DNA of 64,000 nt from Bin5 sp965242905 (GTDB lineage Bacteria > Chloroflexota > Anaerolineae > Caldilineales > Caldilineaceae). The first letter of the stretch is position 1; each line of letters opens with the position of its first letter. The stretch is taken from NCBI GenBank assembly GCA_965242905.1, contig CBDETM010000002.1, positions 3,906,001 to 3,970,000 of the forward strand, in the 5' to 3' direction. The notes below the pieces were generated by a model. The model was not told where the DNA came from. It did not search any database and was given only the letters and a program-made list of their open reading frames with translations. Position numbers and translations under genes: made by a program. Below, piece by piece: positions 15,965 through 25,697 of the stretch.

Positions 15965-18900
15965 ATGTTCAAACGTCCATCAGAAAAAGACAGATGTCAC
16001 TGGCGCGCCGCACTTCTGCTTGCCGTCGCCGCTGTCGCCCTGTTTTTGCCCGCCCCGACCCAAGCCCACGGAACGCTGATCCCACCCTGGTCCGACTACA
16101 CACAGGAAGACGGCCTGGCTTCAAATAACGTTCTAGCCGTGACGGTCGGCGTTGGGGAGGTCTGGTTCGGGACCGACCACGGCATTAGCCGCTACAACGG
16201 CGCCTGGTATTCTTGGACGGAGGGCGCCGATCTGCAGGGCGGAGTGTACAGCCTGGCTATTGGGGAATCTGGTTCTGAACTCTGGGCTGGCACGGCAACC
16301 GGCGCTGTCCTCACCTACGATGGCCGTGCCTGGGAACTGCTGACACGGCTGGATTCGCCGGTGCGGACGCTGCACTACACGGGCGGCCAGCTCTGGATCG
16401 GCACGGCGGCCGGCCTCTATATCTGGAACGGTGAAGCACCTTCCTCCGTGACCGGGTTGGAGGATGCATATATCAACGTGATCGGCAGCTCGGACGGCGG
16501 TCAAAGTATCTGGGTCGGCACGTCCGACGGGCTCTGGCACAGGCAGGCAGGTCGCTGGAGCGCAATTGGCGAAGCCGAAGGACTGCCCGCACGGGAAGTT
16601 ACTGCCCTATGGGCCGGTGCCGCCGGGCCGGTGTGGGTTGCCGCCGACGGCAACATTGCCTGGCAAGATCCCTCCAGCGGCGCCTGGCATCAGGTGGCGA
16701 CCGACCCGATGCACGCACGTGAAAGTGTGCGCATCACCACTCTGGCCAGTGACGGATCCGGCGTCGTCTGGGTCGGCACCGAAGGCGGCGGATTCTTCCG
16801 CCTCGTCGAAAGCGGGACGGCAACCTCGTCAACGCCGCAATACGACCTGATCCCACAGTCCATCAATAGCGGCGAAACTTCATTCATCCACGCTGCCGCC
16901 GTCGATCAGGCGGGTTCTCTCTGGCTGGGTACCGTGTCCGGCGTCTTTCGCTCGGACAGGGAGATTTGGGGTCGGGAGATTCATCCCCCGGCCTCAAGCC
17001 CTGCCAACGAAATTCAGGCGATGCTCGCCGACAAACAGGGCCGCCTCTGGATCGGCACCCGAGGTGAAGGGATCCGCCGCAAAGCCGCAGGCAACGGCCT
17101 GGCAGATGAAGCCTTTTTCGACGTTGACAGCGGCCTCCCCAGCCTTTTCGTCACCGACCTCGCTCTCGACGCTGATGGGCGCATCTGGGCCGGCACCTGG
17201 TGGGGCCTAACGTCGCTGGATCCCGGTGCGGATCTGTGGACACAACCGGTTCCCCTTGAGTTTCTGCCTTCGGCGCTGGTCACAGCCGTTCTGGCGCAGG
17301 AGCGTCTGCTCTGGATCGGCACTGACAGCGGCCTGGCGCGTTACGACATCGCAACCTCAACACTGTCGATCGAGGAGGCTCTGAGTCAACAGGACATTCA
17401 GGACCTGGCGCTGGACTCCTCCAACCGCCTGTGGGCGGCCACGGAGGGCGGCGGCATATTCGTCGGCGGAGCGGACGGCGGTTGGACGCGCTATCAAGCC
17501 AGCTCGGAGGCGGGTCAGTCGATCTTCGGGGACAATGTTGCCGCGTTGGCGTCGGACCCGAAGGTGCCCGGCGCCATGTGGGCCGCCGTCAATCAGCACG
17601 GCCTGATCTATTTTGACGGCAAGGTCTGGCAGGACCGCACCGCCAGCGCCCGACTTCCCAGCAAGCTGTTTTACGACCTGTACGTCGACCCGGTCGACGC
17701 CTCGCTGTGGATCGGCAGCGAGGGCGGCGTCACCCGCTATGACGGCCGCACTTGGGAGACGCTCATCGTCGACTCAGTGCTGCCCGCCACTTCCATTTCC
17801 ACTATTGTTCGCACGCCGGGCGGCCTCTACTGGTTCGGCAGCAGAGATGGGCTTACCTTCCATCGTCCCGACTCGATACCCCCCTGGATCAGGATTGAAG
17901 ACATCTCCGGCGCGGCCGAACCCCTATCCGTAAACGACTGGAAGGTGGAATCGGACGGCGACATTATCGTCGGCTATGAGGCAGGCGATCTCTACACGCC
18001 ACAATCCGATCTCGTCGTCCTCTATCGCCTCAATCCGCCCGGCCAGCTCGGCGAATGGCAGCAGTTGGATAGACCCTTCCTGGAGCTGTCCGGCTTCACT
18101 GAAAAGGGAAAGTACACGCTCGAATTCCAGGTGCGGGACTTCGCCTTCACCTATTCCGAAATAAGCAGCGTATCCTTTGAGGCGGAGCCGCTGCCGGCCC
18201 AGATTCGGCTGCCCGTTCTGGGCTCGATACGTACAGACTATCTCATCACGCTCGTCGTCACCGGCTTGCTGGCGCTCATCGGCTTCGGCTACATGGGTAT
18301 CGAGGTCATTCAGACCCGCCGCCGGGCCCTGGATGCCGTCGTCCGCTCCTTCAATCCCTTTATCAGCGGCGAACCGGTGCGGCGCGAGGACATGTTCTTC
18401 GGCAGAAGAGATATGCTGCAGAAAATCGTGGATACCCTGCACAACAACAGCATCATGATTCACGGCGAACGCCGCATCGGCAAGACGACGCTGCTCTACC
18501 AACTGAACAACCATCTTTGGGGACTGGAAGACGAAGAGTACTGGTTTGTACCGCTGTATGTGGATCTGGAGGGAACCGAGGAGGATACCTTCTTCCATTT
18601 CCTGATGGAGGAGATCCTGCACACTGCATCCACCCTGTCCGGGCTCACACAGGAGACGAAAGACGCCCTTCAGGACCTTCTCTACTATCGTCCCGGCCAC
18701 GAACAGTACACCGACAGAGAGTTCATCAGAGATCTGCGCGACGTAGTCAAGGCGCTGCAACACTATGGCGAAGAAAGTCATCCCGGCAAGCACCTGCGGC
18801 TGATCCTTCTCATGGACGAAATGGACGTCTTCAACGCCTACGATCACCTGATGCAGCAGCGGCTGCGGCGCATCTTCATGCGCGACTTCGCGGCGACGCT

Positions 18901-19267
18901 CGGCGCGGTGATCGCCGGCATCCGAATCAGCAAGGAATGGGGTCGTATAGAGAGCCCTTGGTACAATCTGTTTAACGAGATCGAACTGGAGCCCTTCACC
19001 CGTGAGCAAGCGATCGAACTGCTGACCGAGCCGGTACGAGGCTTCTACCGCTATGAATCGGGCGTCGTTGACTTCATCATCGAGAACTGTGCAGGACGCC
19101 CTTTTCGCATTCAGCAATACGGCCTCGAGGCCGTCGGGCGCATGCTTGGCGACGGCCGGCGTACGATTACGATGACCGACGCTCTGTTCGCTCATGGGCA
19201 TATTCAGCAGATGGGTGATACCATCAATATCGGGTTGAGCGACAACGACGACTCTCAATCTCTGTAA
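15965..19267 (+). CDS. Transmembrane receptor: Reg_prop beta-propeller, Y_Y_Y-like domain, TM helix, cytoplasmic AAA/STAND-type ATPase
   Basis: A 1100-residue fusion. A signal peptide (1-35) is followed by about fourteen propeller repeats of the form LWIGTxxGLxRYDG (residues about 40-640), as in the periplasmic sensors of hybrid two-component systems. An Ig-like Y_Y_Y-type domain follows (about 650-745), then one transmembrane helix (about 758-778). Where those sensors carry a histidine kinase, this protein instead has a P-loop ATPase: NPFISGEPVRREDMFFGR, Walker A GERRIGKTT (about 834) and Walker B LILLMDEMD (about 947-952). The start at 15965 follows from the signal peptide and from the promoter overlapping the earlier ATG at 15836. 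The next gene encodes a second, soluble ATPase. Sensing of a polysaccharide-like ligand is inference. Confidence 0.85.
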   Translation: MFKRPSEKDRCHWRAALLLAVAAVALFLPAPTQAHGTLIPPWSDYTQEDGLASNNVLAVTVGVGEVWFGTDHGISRYNGAWYSWTEGADLQGGVYSLAIGESGSELWAGTATGAVLTYDGRAWELLTRLDSPVRTLHYTGGQLWIGTAAGLYIWNGEAPSSVTGLEDAYINVIGSSDGGQSIWVGTSDGLWHRQAGRWSAIGEAEGLPAREVTALWAGAAGPVWVAADGNIAWQDPSSGAWHQVATDPMHARESVRITTLASDGSGVVWVGTEGGGFFRLVESGTATSSTPQYDLIPQSINSGETSFIHAAAVDQAGSLWLGTVSGVFRSDREIWGREIHPPASSPANEIQAMLADKQGRLWIGTRGEGIRRKAAGNGLADEAFFDVDSGLPSLFVTDLALDADGRIWAGTWWGLTSLDPGADLWTQPVPLEFLPSALVTAVLAQERLLWIGTDSGLARYDIATSTLSIEEALSQQDIQDLALDSSNRLWAATEGGGIFVGGADGGWTRYQASSEAGQSIFGDNVAALASDPKVPGAMWAAVNQHGLIYFDGKVWQDRTASARLPSKLFYDLYVDPVDASLWIGSEGGVTRYDGRTWETLIVDSVLPATSISTIVRTPGGLYWFGSRDGLTFHRPDSIPPWIRIEDISGAAEPLSVNDWKVESDGDIIVGYEAGDLYTPQSDLVVLYRLNPPGQLGEWQQLDRPFLELSGFTEKGKYTLEFQVRDFAFTYSEISSVSFEAEPLPAQIRLPVLGSIRTDYLITLVVTGLLALIGFGYMGIEVIQTRRRALDAVVRSFNPFISGEPVRREDMFFGRRDMLQKIVDTLHNNSIMIHGERRIGKTTLLYQLNNHLWGLEDEEYWFVPLYVDLEGTEEDTFFHFLMEEILHTASTLSGLTQETKDALQDLLYYRPGHEQYTDREFIRDLRDVVKALQHYGEESHPGKHLRLILLMDEMDVFNAYDHLMQQRLRRIFMRDFAATLGAVIAGIRISKEWGRIESPWYNLFNEIELEPFTREQAIELLTEPVRGFYRYESGVVDFIIENCAGRPFRIQQYGLEAVGRMLGDGRRTITMTDALFAHGHIQQMGDTINIGLSDNDDSQSL

Positions 19268-19343
19268 CGATAAATCTGGGCGAACTCATCCTCCCAACCC
19301 GCTACCGTCTGTTGTAATAAAGGAGAGGAATCCACGGAGCGCG

Positions 19344-20681
19344 ATGCGTAATCCTTACACCGTTGGCCGCTGGCTGCGAGGCGACGACCACTACGGCCGG
19401 CAGCAGCTGCTCAACTACCTGATATCTGCAGAGGACCCGGCCATCTGGGTTGTCGGCACGCGCCGCATGGGCAAGACTTCGCTGCTGCGGCAGTTGGAAT
19501 GGCTGCTGACGCAGCAGGAAGGCGCCAGCGCCATTCCTCTGTTCTGGGACCTGCAGGGGAGCGAAACAAAGGACGACTTTGACTACGAGCTGTTTCTGGC
19601 CGTGGAAGACGAAATTCCCAGATTCGAAGCTTATGGCATCGACGTTAGCGCTCTCTACAATCGCGACGCGATTCACATCCTGCGCACTCTGCAACGCGGG
19701 TTGAGGGCCCATGGCAAACACCTGCTTCTCCTCATCGACGAGGCCGAAGCCTGGATCAGTCTGGCCAAGAACGACTACCAGGCCCTGGCGCGCCTTCGCA
19801 AAGCATTCCAGAACGGCGGGATGCGCACGATCATGACGTCGACCAAGTTGTTGATGCAACTCAACGACTTGACCCGAAACTGGCTAACAAGCCCGTTTCT
19901 CTTCGGCTTCTCCCTCGTACATCTGTGGAGCCTGGAGCCCGAAGCAAGCGTCAGTCTTGTTTTGCAGGAACAGAGCAACACGCCCGTCAACGTCGAACGG
20001 GAGCGCATAGACGAAATCCTGCGGCATTCGCACCGCCATCCCTATCTGGTACAGACTCTCTGTTACCGCCTGTTCGAAGAGAGGCATGGAAGAGGCGCCT
20101 TGCGCGCCATCCGGGAGGAGGACCTGCGCGCGGACCATCTCCTGGCAGGCTTTTTCGAGGTCGACTTCAGGTGCCTGGCCCCTACCGAGCGACAGATACT
20201 GTTGACCGTTGCCCGCCAGGGCGTCATCAGCGAAGAGGAGCTGGTGGCCAAGAACGACAACGAGTCGATCGATCAGATCTCGATGTATGTGCACGGCATG
20301 AACAATCTCGGCTATCTGCAGCGGGCTTACAGCCGGTCGGATGGCGCCGCGGCAACGTCTTCCCACGATGAATTCCCGCGTTGGACAATCGGAAATGAGT
20401 TCCTGCGCCGCTGGATGCTGGAAAACTACCAGGAGCTGGCCCAGACCCTGTACTCAGACGTGAGCGATTACGGCGTCGAAACGCTGCTCGAAATGGGGCG
20501 AAAAGTGGAGCTGGACTACCTGCAGCACGAGATCCCGGAACTGCAAGGGCGGCTGGAGTCGTTATTGGCAGCGTACAGCGGGCACGCCGATCAAACCCCG
20601 CCGCAGATCCTGCAGGAAATCCAGGAACTGCGCAGGGAGTTGGAGAAAGCCAGTGGTCAGCTGCGCAATCTTGCCGACTAG
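19344..20681 (+). CDS. AAA-like P-loop ATPase with winged-helix domain
   Basis: A 445-residue soluble protein of the AAA-like/STAND group (AAA_35-like layout). It starts MRNPYTVGRWLRGDDHYGR, resembling the NPF...FFGR lead-in of the ATPase domain in the preceding gene. Walker A is GTRRMGKTS (about residues 38-46), Walker B LLLLIDEAE (about 128-134), a probable sensor-1 segment is RTIMTSTKLL, and a winged-helix region (LAPTERQILLTVARQG onward, about 277-345) is followed by a helical, possibly coiled-coil tail (about 375-445). It lies 76 bases behind the membrane-bound ATPase, with AAAGGAGAGG and a second GGAG upstream. The likely role is downstream partner of that receptor; direct function unknown. 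Confidence 0.8.
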   Translation: MRNPYTVGRWLRGDDHYGRQQLLNYLISAEDPAIWVVGTRRMGKTSLLRQLEWLLTQQEGASAIPLFWDLQGSETKDDFDYELFLAVEDEIPRFEAYGIDVSALYNRDAIHILRTLQRGLRAHGKHLLLLIDEAEAWISLAKNDYQALARLRKAFQNGGMRTIMTSTKLLMQLNDLTRNWLTSPFLFGFSLVHLWSLEPEASVSLVLQEQSNTPVNVERERIDEILRHSHRHPYLVQTLCYRLFEERHGRGALRAIREEDLRADHLLAGFFEVDFRCLAPTERQILLTVARQGVISEEELVAKNDNESIDQISMYVHGMNNLGYLQRAYSRSDGAAATSSHDEFPRWTIGNEFLRRWMLENYQELAQTLYSDVSDYGVETLLEMGRKVELDYLQHEIPELQGRLESLLAAYSGHADQTPPQILQEIQELRRELEKASGQLRNLAD

Positions 20682-20690
20682 CCGGGACCT

Positions 20691-21467
20691 ATGAACACTG
20701 CCGCGCCCCCCTCCGCCGCCGAAAAAGCCGCCTACGTCAACCAGATGTTCGCCGCGATCGCCCACCGTTACGATCTGCTGAACCGGCTCATGACCGCTGG
20801 GCAGGACGTTAACTGGCGCCGTGAAGTCGTCGCGCTGTGCCGGCTGCCCGAAGGCGGCCGCCTCCTCGACGTGGGCACCGGTACAGGTGATATCGCCTAC
20901 GAAGCCAAGCGCACGCATCGAGACGCAGAGGTGATCGGCTGTGACTTCACTTTCGAAATGATGGACGTCGGACGCCAGAAGAGAGCCCAATACGCCACGC
21001 GCCTTTCCCACTCCGGCTCGACGGGGCGCGTAGAGTTCGTCCAGGGCGACGGGCTGCAACTGCCCTTCGCCGACGGCTACTTCGATGCCGTAACCAGCGG
21101 ATTCCTCTTGCGCAATGTGACCGACGTCGACACCTGTCTGGCCGAACAGCGGCGGGTGACGAGACCGGGCGGGCGCATCGTCTGTCTGGAAACATCGCCG
21201 CCTCCGCCAACGCGCCTGGAGCCGCTTTTGCGCTTCTATATGCTCAGGATCATTCCTGTACTTGGCCAGCTGTTCTCGACCGGAATCGGAACGCAGGGGA
21301 AGGGGTTCCGCCCGCGAGAGTCGGCCTATCGGTATCTGCCGCAAAGCACCGTTGCCTTCCTGCAGCCCGACGAAATGGCGCGCCAATTCGAGCAGGCGGG
21401 ATTCCGTCACGTCTCCTATGTGCGCAAGATGATGGGGACGGTTGCCATCCACGTGGGCACGGCATGA
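20691..21467 (+). CDS. ubiE: Demethylmenaquinone/ubiquinone methyltransferase UbiE/MenG
   Basis: A 258-residue SAM-dependent C-methyltransferase completing menaquinone synthesis. Family signatures are present: FAAIAHRYDLLNRLMTAGQD (N-terminal UbiE motif), LLDVGTGTGDIAYE (SAM-binding motif I), GDGLQLPFADGYFDAVTSGF and the C-terminal YRYLPQSTVAFLQPDEMA. It starts ten bases after the ATPase gene and is followed by a second methyltransferase. In this non-ubiquinone lineage the substrate should be demethylmenaquinone (inference). No other men genes are in the window. Confidence 0.93.
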   Translation: MNTAAPPSAAEKAAYVNQMFAAIAHRYDLLNRLMTAGQDVNWRREVVALCRLPEGGRLLDVGTGTGDIAYEAKRTHRDAEVIGCDFTFEMMDVGRQKRAQYATRLSHSGSTGRVEFVQGDGLQLPFADGYFDAVTSGFLLRNVTDVDTCLAEQRRVTRPGGRIVCLETSPPPPTRLEPLLRFYMLRIIPVLGQLFSTGIGTQGKGFRPRESAYRYLPQSTVAFLQPDEMARQFEQAGFRHVSYVRKMMGTVAIHVGTA

Positions 21468-21513
21468 ATGTCGCGGGTATCCCAATGTCTACCGCTTTCA
21501 TAGAGGTACGGCC

Positions 21514-22251
21514 GTGACCGACCAGCCCGCCCGTACAGCTCTGCGCGGCAATCCGTCATATGTCTGGCGCACCGGCCAGAAACGGCGCCTGAAGATGATT
21601 CTGGATCTGGCCCCGCATCCGCTGCAACGCGCTCTGATAGACGGCTGCGGCGCGGGCGTCTATCTGCGGGCGCTGCAGGAGTCCGTCCCTGAGGTCCACG
21701 GGATCGATATCGAAGGTGAGCATCTGCGCATGGCGGCTGCAAACGTGCCCGGCGCGCCTCTGAACCTCAGCCAATGTGAGCGGCTCCCCTATGCGGACGC
21801 GACCTTTGACCTGGTCCTGTCCCACGAAGTTCTGGAGCATGTCCAGGATGACCGGCTGGCCGCGGCCGAGATCGTACGCGTTCTGCGTGTCGGCGGCCGT
21901 GCAGCCATTTTCGCACCCAATCGCCTCTTTCCCTTTGAGACACACGGCCATTACTGGCAAGGCGAGTACCATTTCGGTAATACGCCGTTGATCAACTACC
22001 TGCCCGATCCCTTGCGCAATCAACTTGCGCCCCACGTGCGCGCCTATACCCGCCGCGGCCTGCTGGAACTGTTCATCGGGCTGCCCGTGCTTGTTCGACG
22101 GCTCACGCAGATCTTTCCCGGCTACGACGGCATCAATGCACGCCGCCCGACCGTGGGGCGATTCCTGCGAGAGGCCACCTACTCCCTGGAGCAAACCCCT
22201 CTTGCCGCATTCGGCATCAGTCACTTTCTCGTACTTGAAAAGGTTGACTAA
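21514..22251 (+). CDS. Class I SAM-dependent methyltransferase
   Basis: A 245-residue methyltransferase. Motif I is LIDGCGAGVYLRAL, the acidic residue after strand 2 is in VHGIDIEGEHL, and motif post-II/III is seen in CERLPYADATFDLVLSHEVLEHV, broken by its turn (Methyltransf_11-like). The C-terminal half (LLELFIGLPVLVRRLTQIFPGY) is typical of methyltransferases modifying lipids, sugars or small metabolites. I choose the GTG at 21514, after an AGAGG box; an ATG at 21442 would overlap ubiE by 26 bases and add 24 weakly supported residues. Substrate unknown; adjacency to ubiE may only reflect a shared transcript. Confidence 0.82.
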   Translation: MTDQPARTALRGNPSYVWRTGQKRRLKMILDLAPHPLQRALIDGCGAGVYLRALQESVPEVHGIDIEGEHLRMAAANVPGAPLNLSQCERLPYADATFDLVLSHEVLEHVQDDRLAAAEIVRVLRVGGRAAIFAPNRLFPFETHGHYWQGEYHFGNTPLINYLPDPLRNQLAPHVRAYTRRGLLELFIGLPVLVRRLTQIFPGYDGINARRPTVGRFLREATYSLEQTPLAAFGISHFLVLEKVD

Positions 22252-22372
22252 TCGGTATTCACCGCGCTGATGCCAGACAGGGCAGGGTAGATGTAGGTTT
22301 ACCCTCGCCGCCCGCCAGGGGGCGCGGGGTCCATAGGCCTCCCTACGCCTGTCGGATGCATCCCACTACAAT

Positions 22373-22401
22373 TTGGGTCGGCATTGGGCCAGTGCTAGAA
22401 T
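22373..22401 (+). promoter_or_regulatory. Promoter for the class A PBP gene
   Basis: TTGGGT (22373-22378), 17-base spacer, TAGAAT (22396-22401), about 120 bases before the start codon. A palindromic GGATGCATCC just upstream (22354-22363) resembles an end of the MITE-like repeat and may be a remnant. The rest of the gap 22252-22523 shows nothing else distinctive. Confidence 0.45.
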
Positions 22402-22523
22402 GCTGGAAATGGCAGCCAGAAAAAACTGTTTACGGCATCGAAGGAATGGACCAGAGCGCTTCGTAAGAGGTATTCGAGTGAACGTGTGTACTGTGGACGC
22501 CGCCTGCCGCAGCACGAAGAAAG

Positions 22524-25500
22524 TTGAACGGTGTGGCTGAGATAAATCGCAGATCGCGCCCTATGTCGGGCCCGGGAGGCGCCGGCAGAACCGCCCGCAT
22601 TCTGGCACAGAGGCGGCGCCGTCAGCGGGCCAAATCCAACCGCGCCCGGCCATGGTTGTGGTTGTTCCAGGGGACGGCCGCTATTCTCCTCGCTATTTTT
22701 CTGGCTTTTGGCGGCGCCGTTGGTGTGGCGGTTGCCAGCGTTTTCGGCATCTATACCTTCTATGCCGCGCAACTGCCCGACGCCGGCGTGATCGAACGCG
22801 AGCAGGAAAAGTTCGAGACCATCCGCTTTTACGACCGTACCGGCAAGCACCTTCTCTACGAAAGCGTTGACCCTCGCCCCTTCCGCGGCGACCGCACCTA
22901 CATGCCTCTGCGCGAGATGTCGCCCGCAGTCATACAGGCCGCGGTCGCGCTTGAAGACCACAACTACTGGGACAATCCCGGCATAAACGTGCGTGGTCTG
23001 ATGCGGGCCTTCGTCTCGAACTTGCAGGGCGGCAGCGTGCAGGGCGGCTCCTCGATCACCCAGCAGCTGATCAAGAATGTGGTGATCCCGGTGGAAGAAC
23101 GGACCCAGCAGTCCTACGCCCGTAAGCTCAAGGAAGTCATCCTGGCGATGGAGGTGACGCGGCGCTACGACAAGGGCAAGATCCTGGAGTGGTATCTCAA
23201 CTACAACTTCTACGGCAACCTGGCCTACGGAATCGAGGCGGCCAGCCAGGTCTATTTTGGCAAGAGCGTCACCGATCTCAGCGTCGCCGAAGCTGCCATG
23301 CTTGCGCCCATTCCCCAGTTCCCGGCGCTCAATCCCATCGACAACCCCGATGACGCCAAAATTCGTCAGGGCGTGACTTTGCAGGTCATGGTCGATGCCG
23401 GCTATATCGACCAGGCCCAAGCCGACGCGGCATTTGTCCAGGAGCTGGACCTGCGGGGCTCAGTTGCTGAGCGCTTCGATATCGTCACGGCGCCCCACTT
23501 CGCTCTCTACGCGCTCGAGCGCATCAAAGACGAATTCAACACGGCCGACGACCCCTATCGCATCTGGAAAGAGGGGCTCACCGTCTACACGACACTGGAC
23601 GTCGAGCTGCAGAAATACGCTGAACAGGTGGCCCGCGACCGTATCGCCAGGCTGAATGAACAGGGCAGAAATGTAAACAACGCCTCCGTCGTCGTCATCA
23701 AGCCGGAGTCCGGTGAGATTCTGGCGATGGTCGGTTCACTGGACTACAACAACGAAGAGATCGACGGGCAGGTCAATGTCGCTATTTCGGAACGGCAGCC
23801 CGGCTCCAGTTTCAAGCCCTACGTCTATCTGACCGGCCTTCTGCAGGGCATGAACGCGGCCTCGATGATCCTGGACGTTCGTACCGCATTTCAGCAGAAC
23901 GACGGCTCAGTGTACGTCCCCGAAAACTATGACCGTCTCTACCACGGTCCTGTCGGGCTGCGCGACGCCCTCGCCCAATCGCTCAACATCCCGGCCATTC
24001 GTGTCATGGACCAGGTTGGCGTAGCCAATGCCCTGCGCACAGCCCACCAGATGGGCATCAACGGCCTCGACCGCGGACTCAACTACTACGGCCTCAACCT
24101 GGTGCTGGGAGGCGGCGAGGTAACTCTGTTGGACCACACCTACGCGTACAGCGTCCTGGCCAACGGTGGCGTCATGGCCGGAAAGCCCGTTCCACCGGAA
24201 TCCCGGCGCAGCGGATTCCGCAACCTGGACCCTGTTGCGATCCTGCAGGTCCACAACACCGAAGGCGAAGTGCTGAGTAGATATGACAGCCCGGACCAGG
24301 AACGCATCATCAGTGCAGACGCCCAGTATATTATCGCCGACATCATGAGCGACAATGTGGCCCGCTCTCCCATGTTCGGCATCGATAACAATCTCGTGCT
24401 GCCCGACCGCCGGGTCAGCGCCAAGACCGGTACGACCAACGGCTGGAAGGATGCTTGGACGGTCGGGTTTACTCCACAGTTGACCGTCGGCGTCTGGATT
24501 GGGAATACCGATAACGAGTCGATGAACAACGTAACCGGCGCGTCCGGCGCGGCGCCCATCTGGAAGAGCGTGATGGAGCGTTACCATGAAGGGCTCCCCT
24601 ACCGCTGGTATGACCGTCCCCGCAATGTCGTCGCCGAGACGGTCTGTCAGCCGAGCGGTCTGCAGCCCTCGGACGACTGCCAGCGCCAGAGGGTAGAGCT
24701 GTTCATCGCCGGCACTGAGCCAAAGGTCGTTGACAACTTGTGGCAGCCCTTCGACATCGACAAACGTAATGGACTCCTCGCCAGGGCCTCCACACCGGAA
24801 GAGGAGCGGGACACCAAGATCTTTCTCATACTCCCGCCTGAAGCCGAAGATTGGGTTATCGGCAGCGGCATTGAACAGCCGCCCCAGGGCCAGAGTCCGG
24901 AGGACTTCATCGATTTCGATCCGGATGTTGCCATCACCTTCCCCCCGCCCGGCGGCTACATAGGCGGCCTGGTCGAGATTCTCGGCAACGCCCGCGGGGG
25001 AAACTTTGCCAACTATCGCCTCGAATTCGGAAACGGCCTCGCACCTACACAGTGGACACAGATCGGCCCGGAACACGGGCAGCAGCACGCAAACGGCCTG
25101 CTGGAGGTGTTCAATACCGAAGGACTTGAAGAAGGACAGTATACGCTGCGGCTGACGGTCAGGTATCATGACGGCAACGTGCGCACCTGGGACGCTCCCA
25201 TCACCATCGACAATACGCCGCCGACCGTGGAGATCAGCGATCCGGAATCGGACGCTCTCTACGTGATGAACGAGGATGAGCAGATCAACATCAACGCCCT
25301 CGTCAACGACGAATGGGCGATGGACCGCGTCGAGTTTGCCATCGACGGTACCTGGTTCATTACGCGTACTGTTGCCCCTTACAACGAGCGCTGGCCGCTT
25401 GAGCTCCGCTATGAAGAGGTCGAGTCACCCGAAACGCAAAACTGGCCCGCATTTCAATCGGACGACGATGACATCCGCCCCGGCCGGATTCGTGAATTTG

Positions 25501-25646
25501 AAGACGGATTTGCCGCGATCTACTCTGGCAGCGGCATCTATCTGGAGCGGCATCTCATCAAGGTACGCGCCTTCGACCGCGCCGGCAATGAGACCGAAAG
25601 CGAGGAAGTGCAGGTCTACGTCCGACAACCCCTGCCTGACCGGTGA
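22524..25646 (+). CDS. Class A penicillin-binding protein (GT51 + transpeptidase) with C-terminal Ig-like extension
   Basis: A 1040-residue bifunctional peptidoglycan synthase. After a basic N-terminus and one TM helix (about 45-75), the GT51 domain shows VALEDHNYWDNPGINVRG (catalytic Glu), GGSSITQQLIKN and RKLKEVILAMEVTRRY. The transpeptidase has SxxK as GSSFKP, SLN in LAQSLNIPA and KTGT in SAKTGTTNGWKDAW, so it looks active. Beyond about residue 780 lies an extracellular tail with one or two Ig/fibronectin-like modules (EVFNTEGLEEGQYTLRLTV; ITIDNTPPTVEI). Start is TTG 22524; GTG 22533 and ATG 22563 are alternatives. Presence of a full GT51/TP enzyme implies peptidoglycan synthesis. Confidence 0.93.
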   Translation: MNGVAEINRRSRPMSGPGGAGRTARILAQRRRRQRAKSNRARPWLWLFQGTAAILLAIFLAFGGAVGVAVASVFGIYTFYAAQLPDAGVIEREQEKFETIRFYDRTGKHLLYESVDPRPFRGDRTYMPLREMSPAVIQAAVALEDHNYWDNPGINVRGLMRAFVSNLQGGSVQGGSSITQQLIKNVVIPVEERTQQSYARKLKEVILAMEVTRRYDKGKILEWYLNYNFYGNLAYGIEAASQVYFGKSVTDLSVAEAAMLAPIPQFPALNPIDNPDDAKIRQGVTLQVMVDAGYIDQAQADAAFVQELDLRGSVAERFDIVTAPHFALYALERIKDEFNTADDPYRIWKEGLTVYTTLDVELQKYAEQVARDRIARLNEQGRNVNNASVVVIKPESGEILAMVGSLDYNNEEIDGQVNVAISERQPGSSFKPYVYLTGLLQGMNAASMILDVRTAFQQNDGSVYVPENYDRLYHGPVGLRDALAQSLNIPAIRVMDQVGVANALRTAHQMGINGLDRGLNYYGLNLVLGGGEVTLLDHTYAYSVLANGGVMAGKPVPPESRRSGFRNLDPVAILQVHNTEGEVLSRYDSPDQERIISADAQYIIADIMSDNVARSPMFGIDNNLVLPDRRVSAKTGTTNGWKDAWTVGFTPQLTVGVWIGNTDNESMNNVTGASGAAPIWKSVMERYHEGLPYRWYDRPRNVVAETVCQPSGLQPSDDCQRQRVELFIAGTEPKVVDNLWQPFDIDKRNGLLARASTPEEERDTKIFLILPPEAEDWVIGSGIEQPPQGQSPEDFIDFDPDVAITFPPPGGYIGGLVEILGNARGGNFANYRLEFGNGLAPTQWTQIGPEHGQQHANGLLEVFNTEGLEEGQYTLRLTVRYHDGNVRTWDAPITIDNTPPTVEISDPESDALYVMNEDEQININALVNDEWAMDRVEFAIDGTWFITRTVAPYNERWPLELRYEEVESPETQNWPAFQSDDDDIRPGRIREFEDGFAAIYSGSGIYLERHLIKVRAFDRAGNETESEEVQVYVRQPLPDR

Positions 25647-25697
25647 CCGGCGCATACGCCGGCTGCTCGCCATAAAAGATCGCAGATAGTCGCAGCA

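Noticed and set aside
17924..19258. 444-codon minus-strand open frame opposite the receptor ATPase domain
   Set aside because: Antisense shadow of a clear P-loop ATPase; composition is that expected of a complement.
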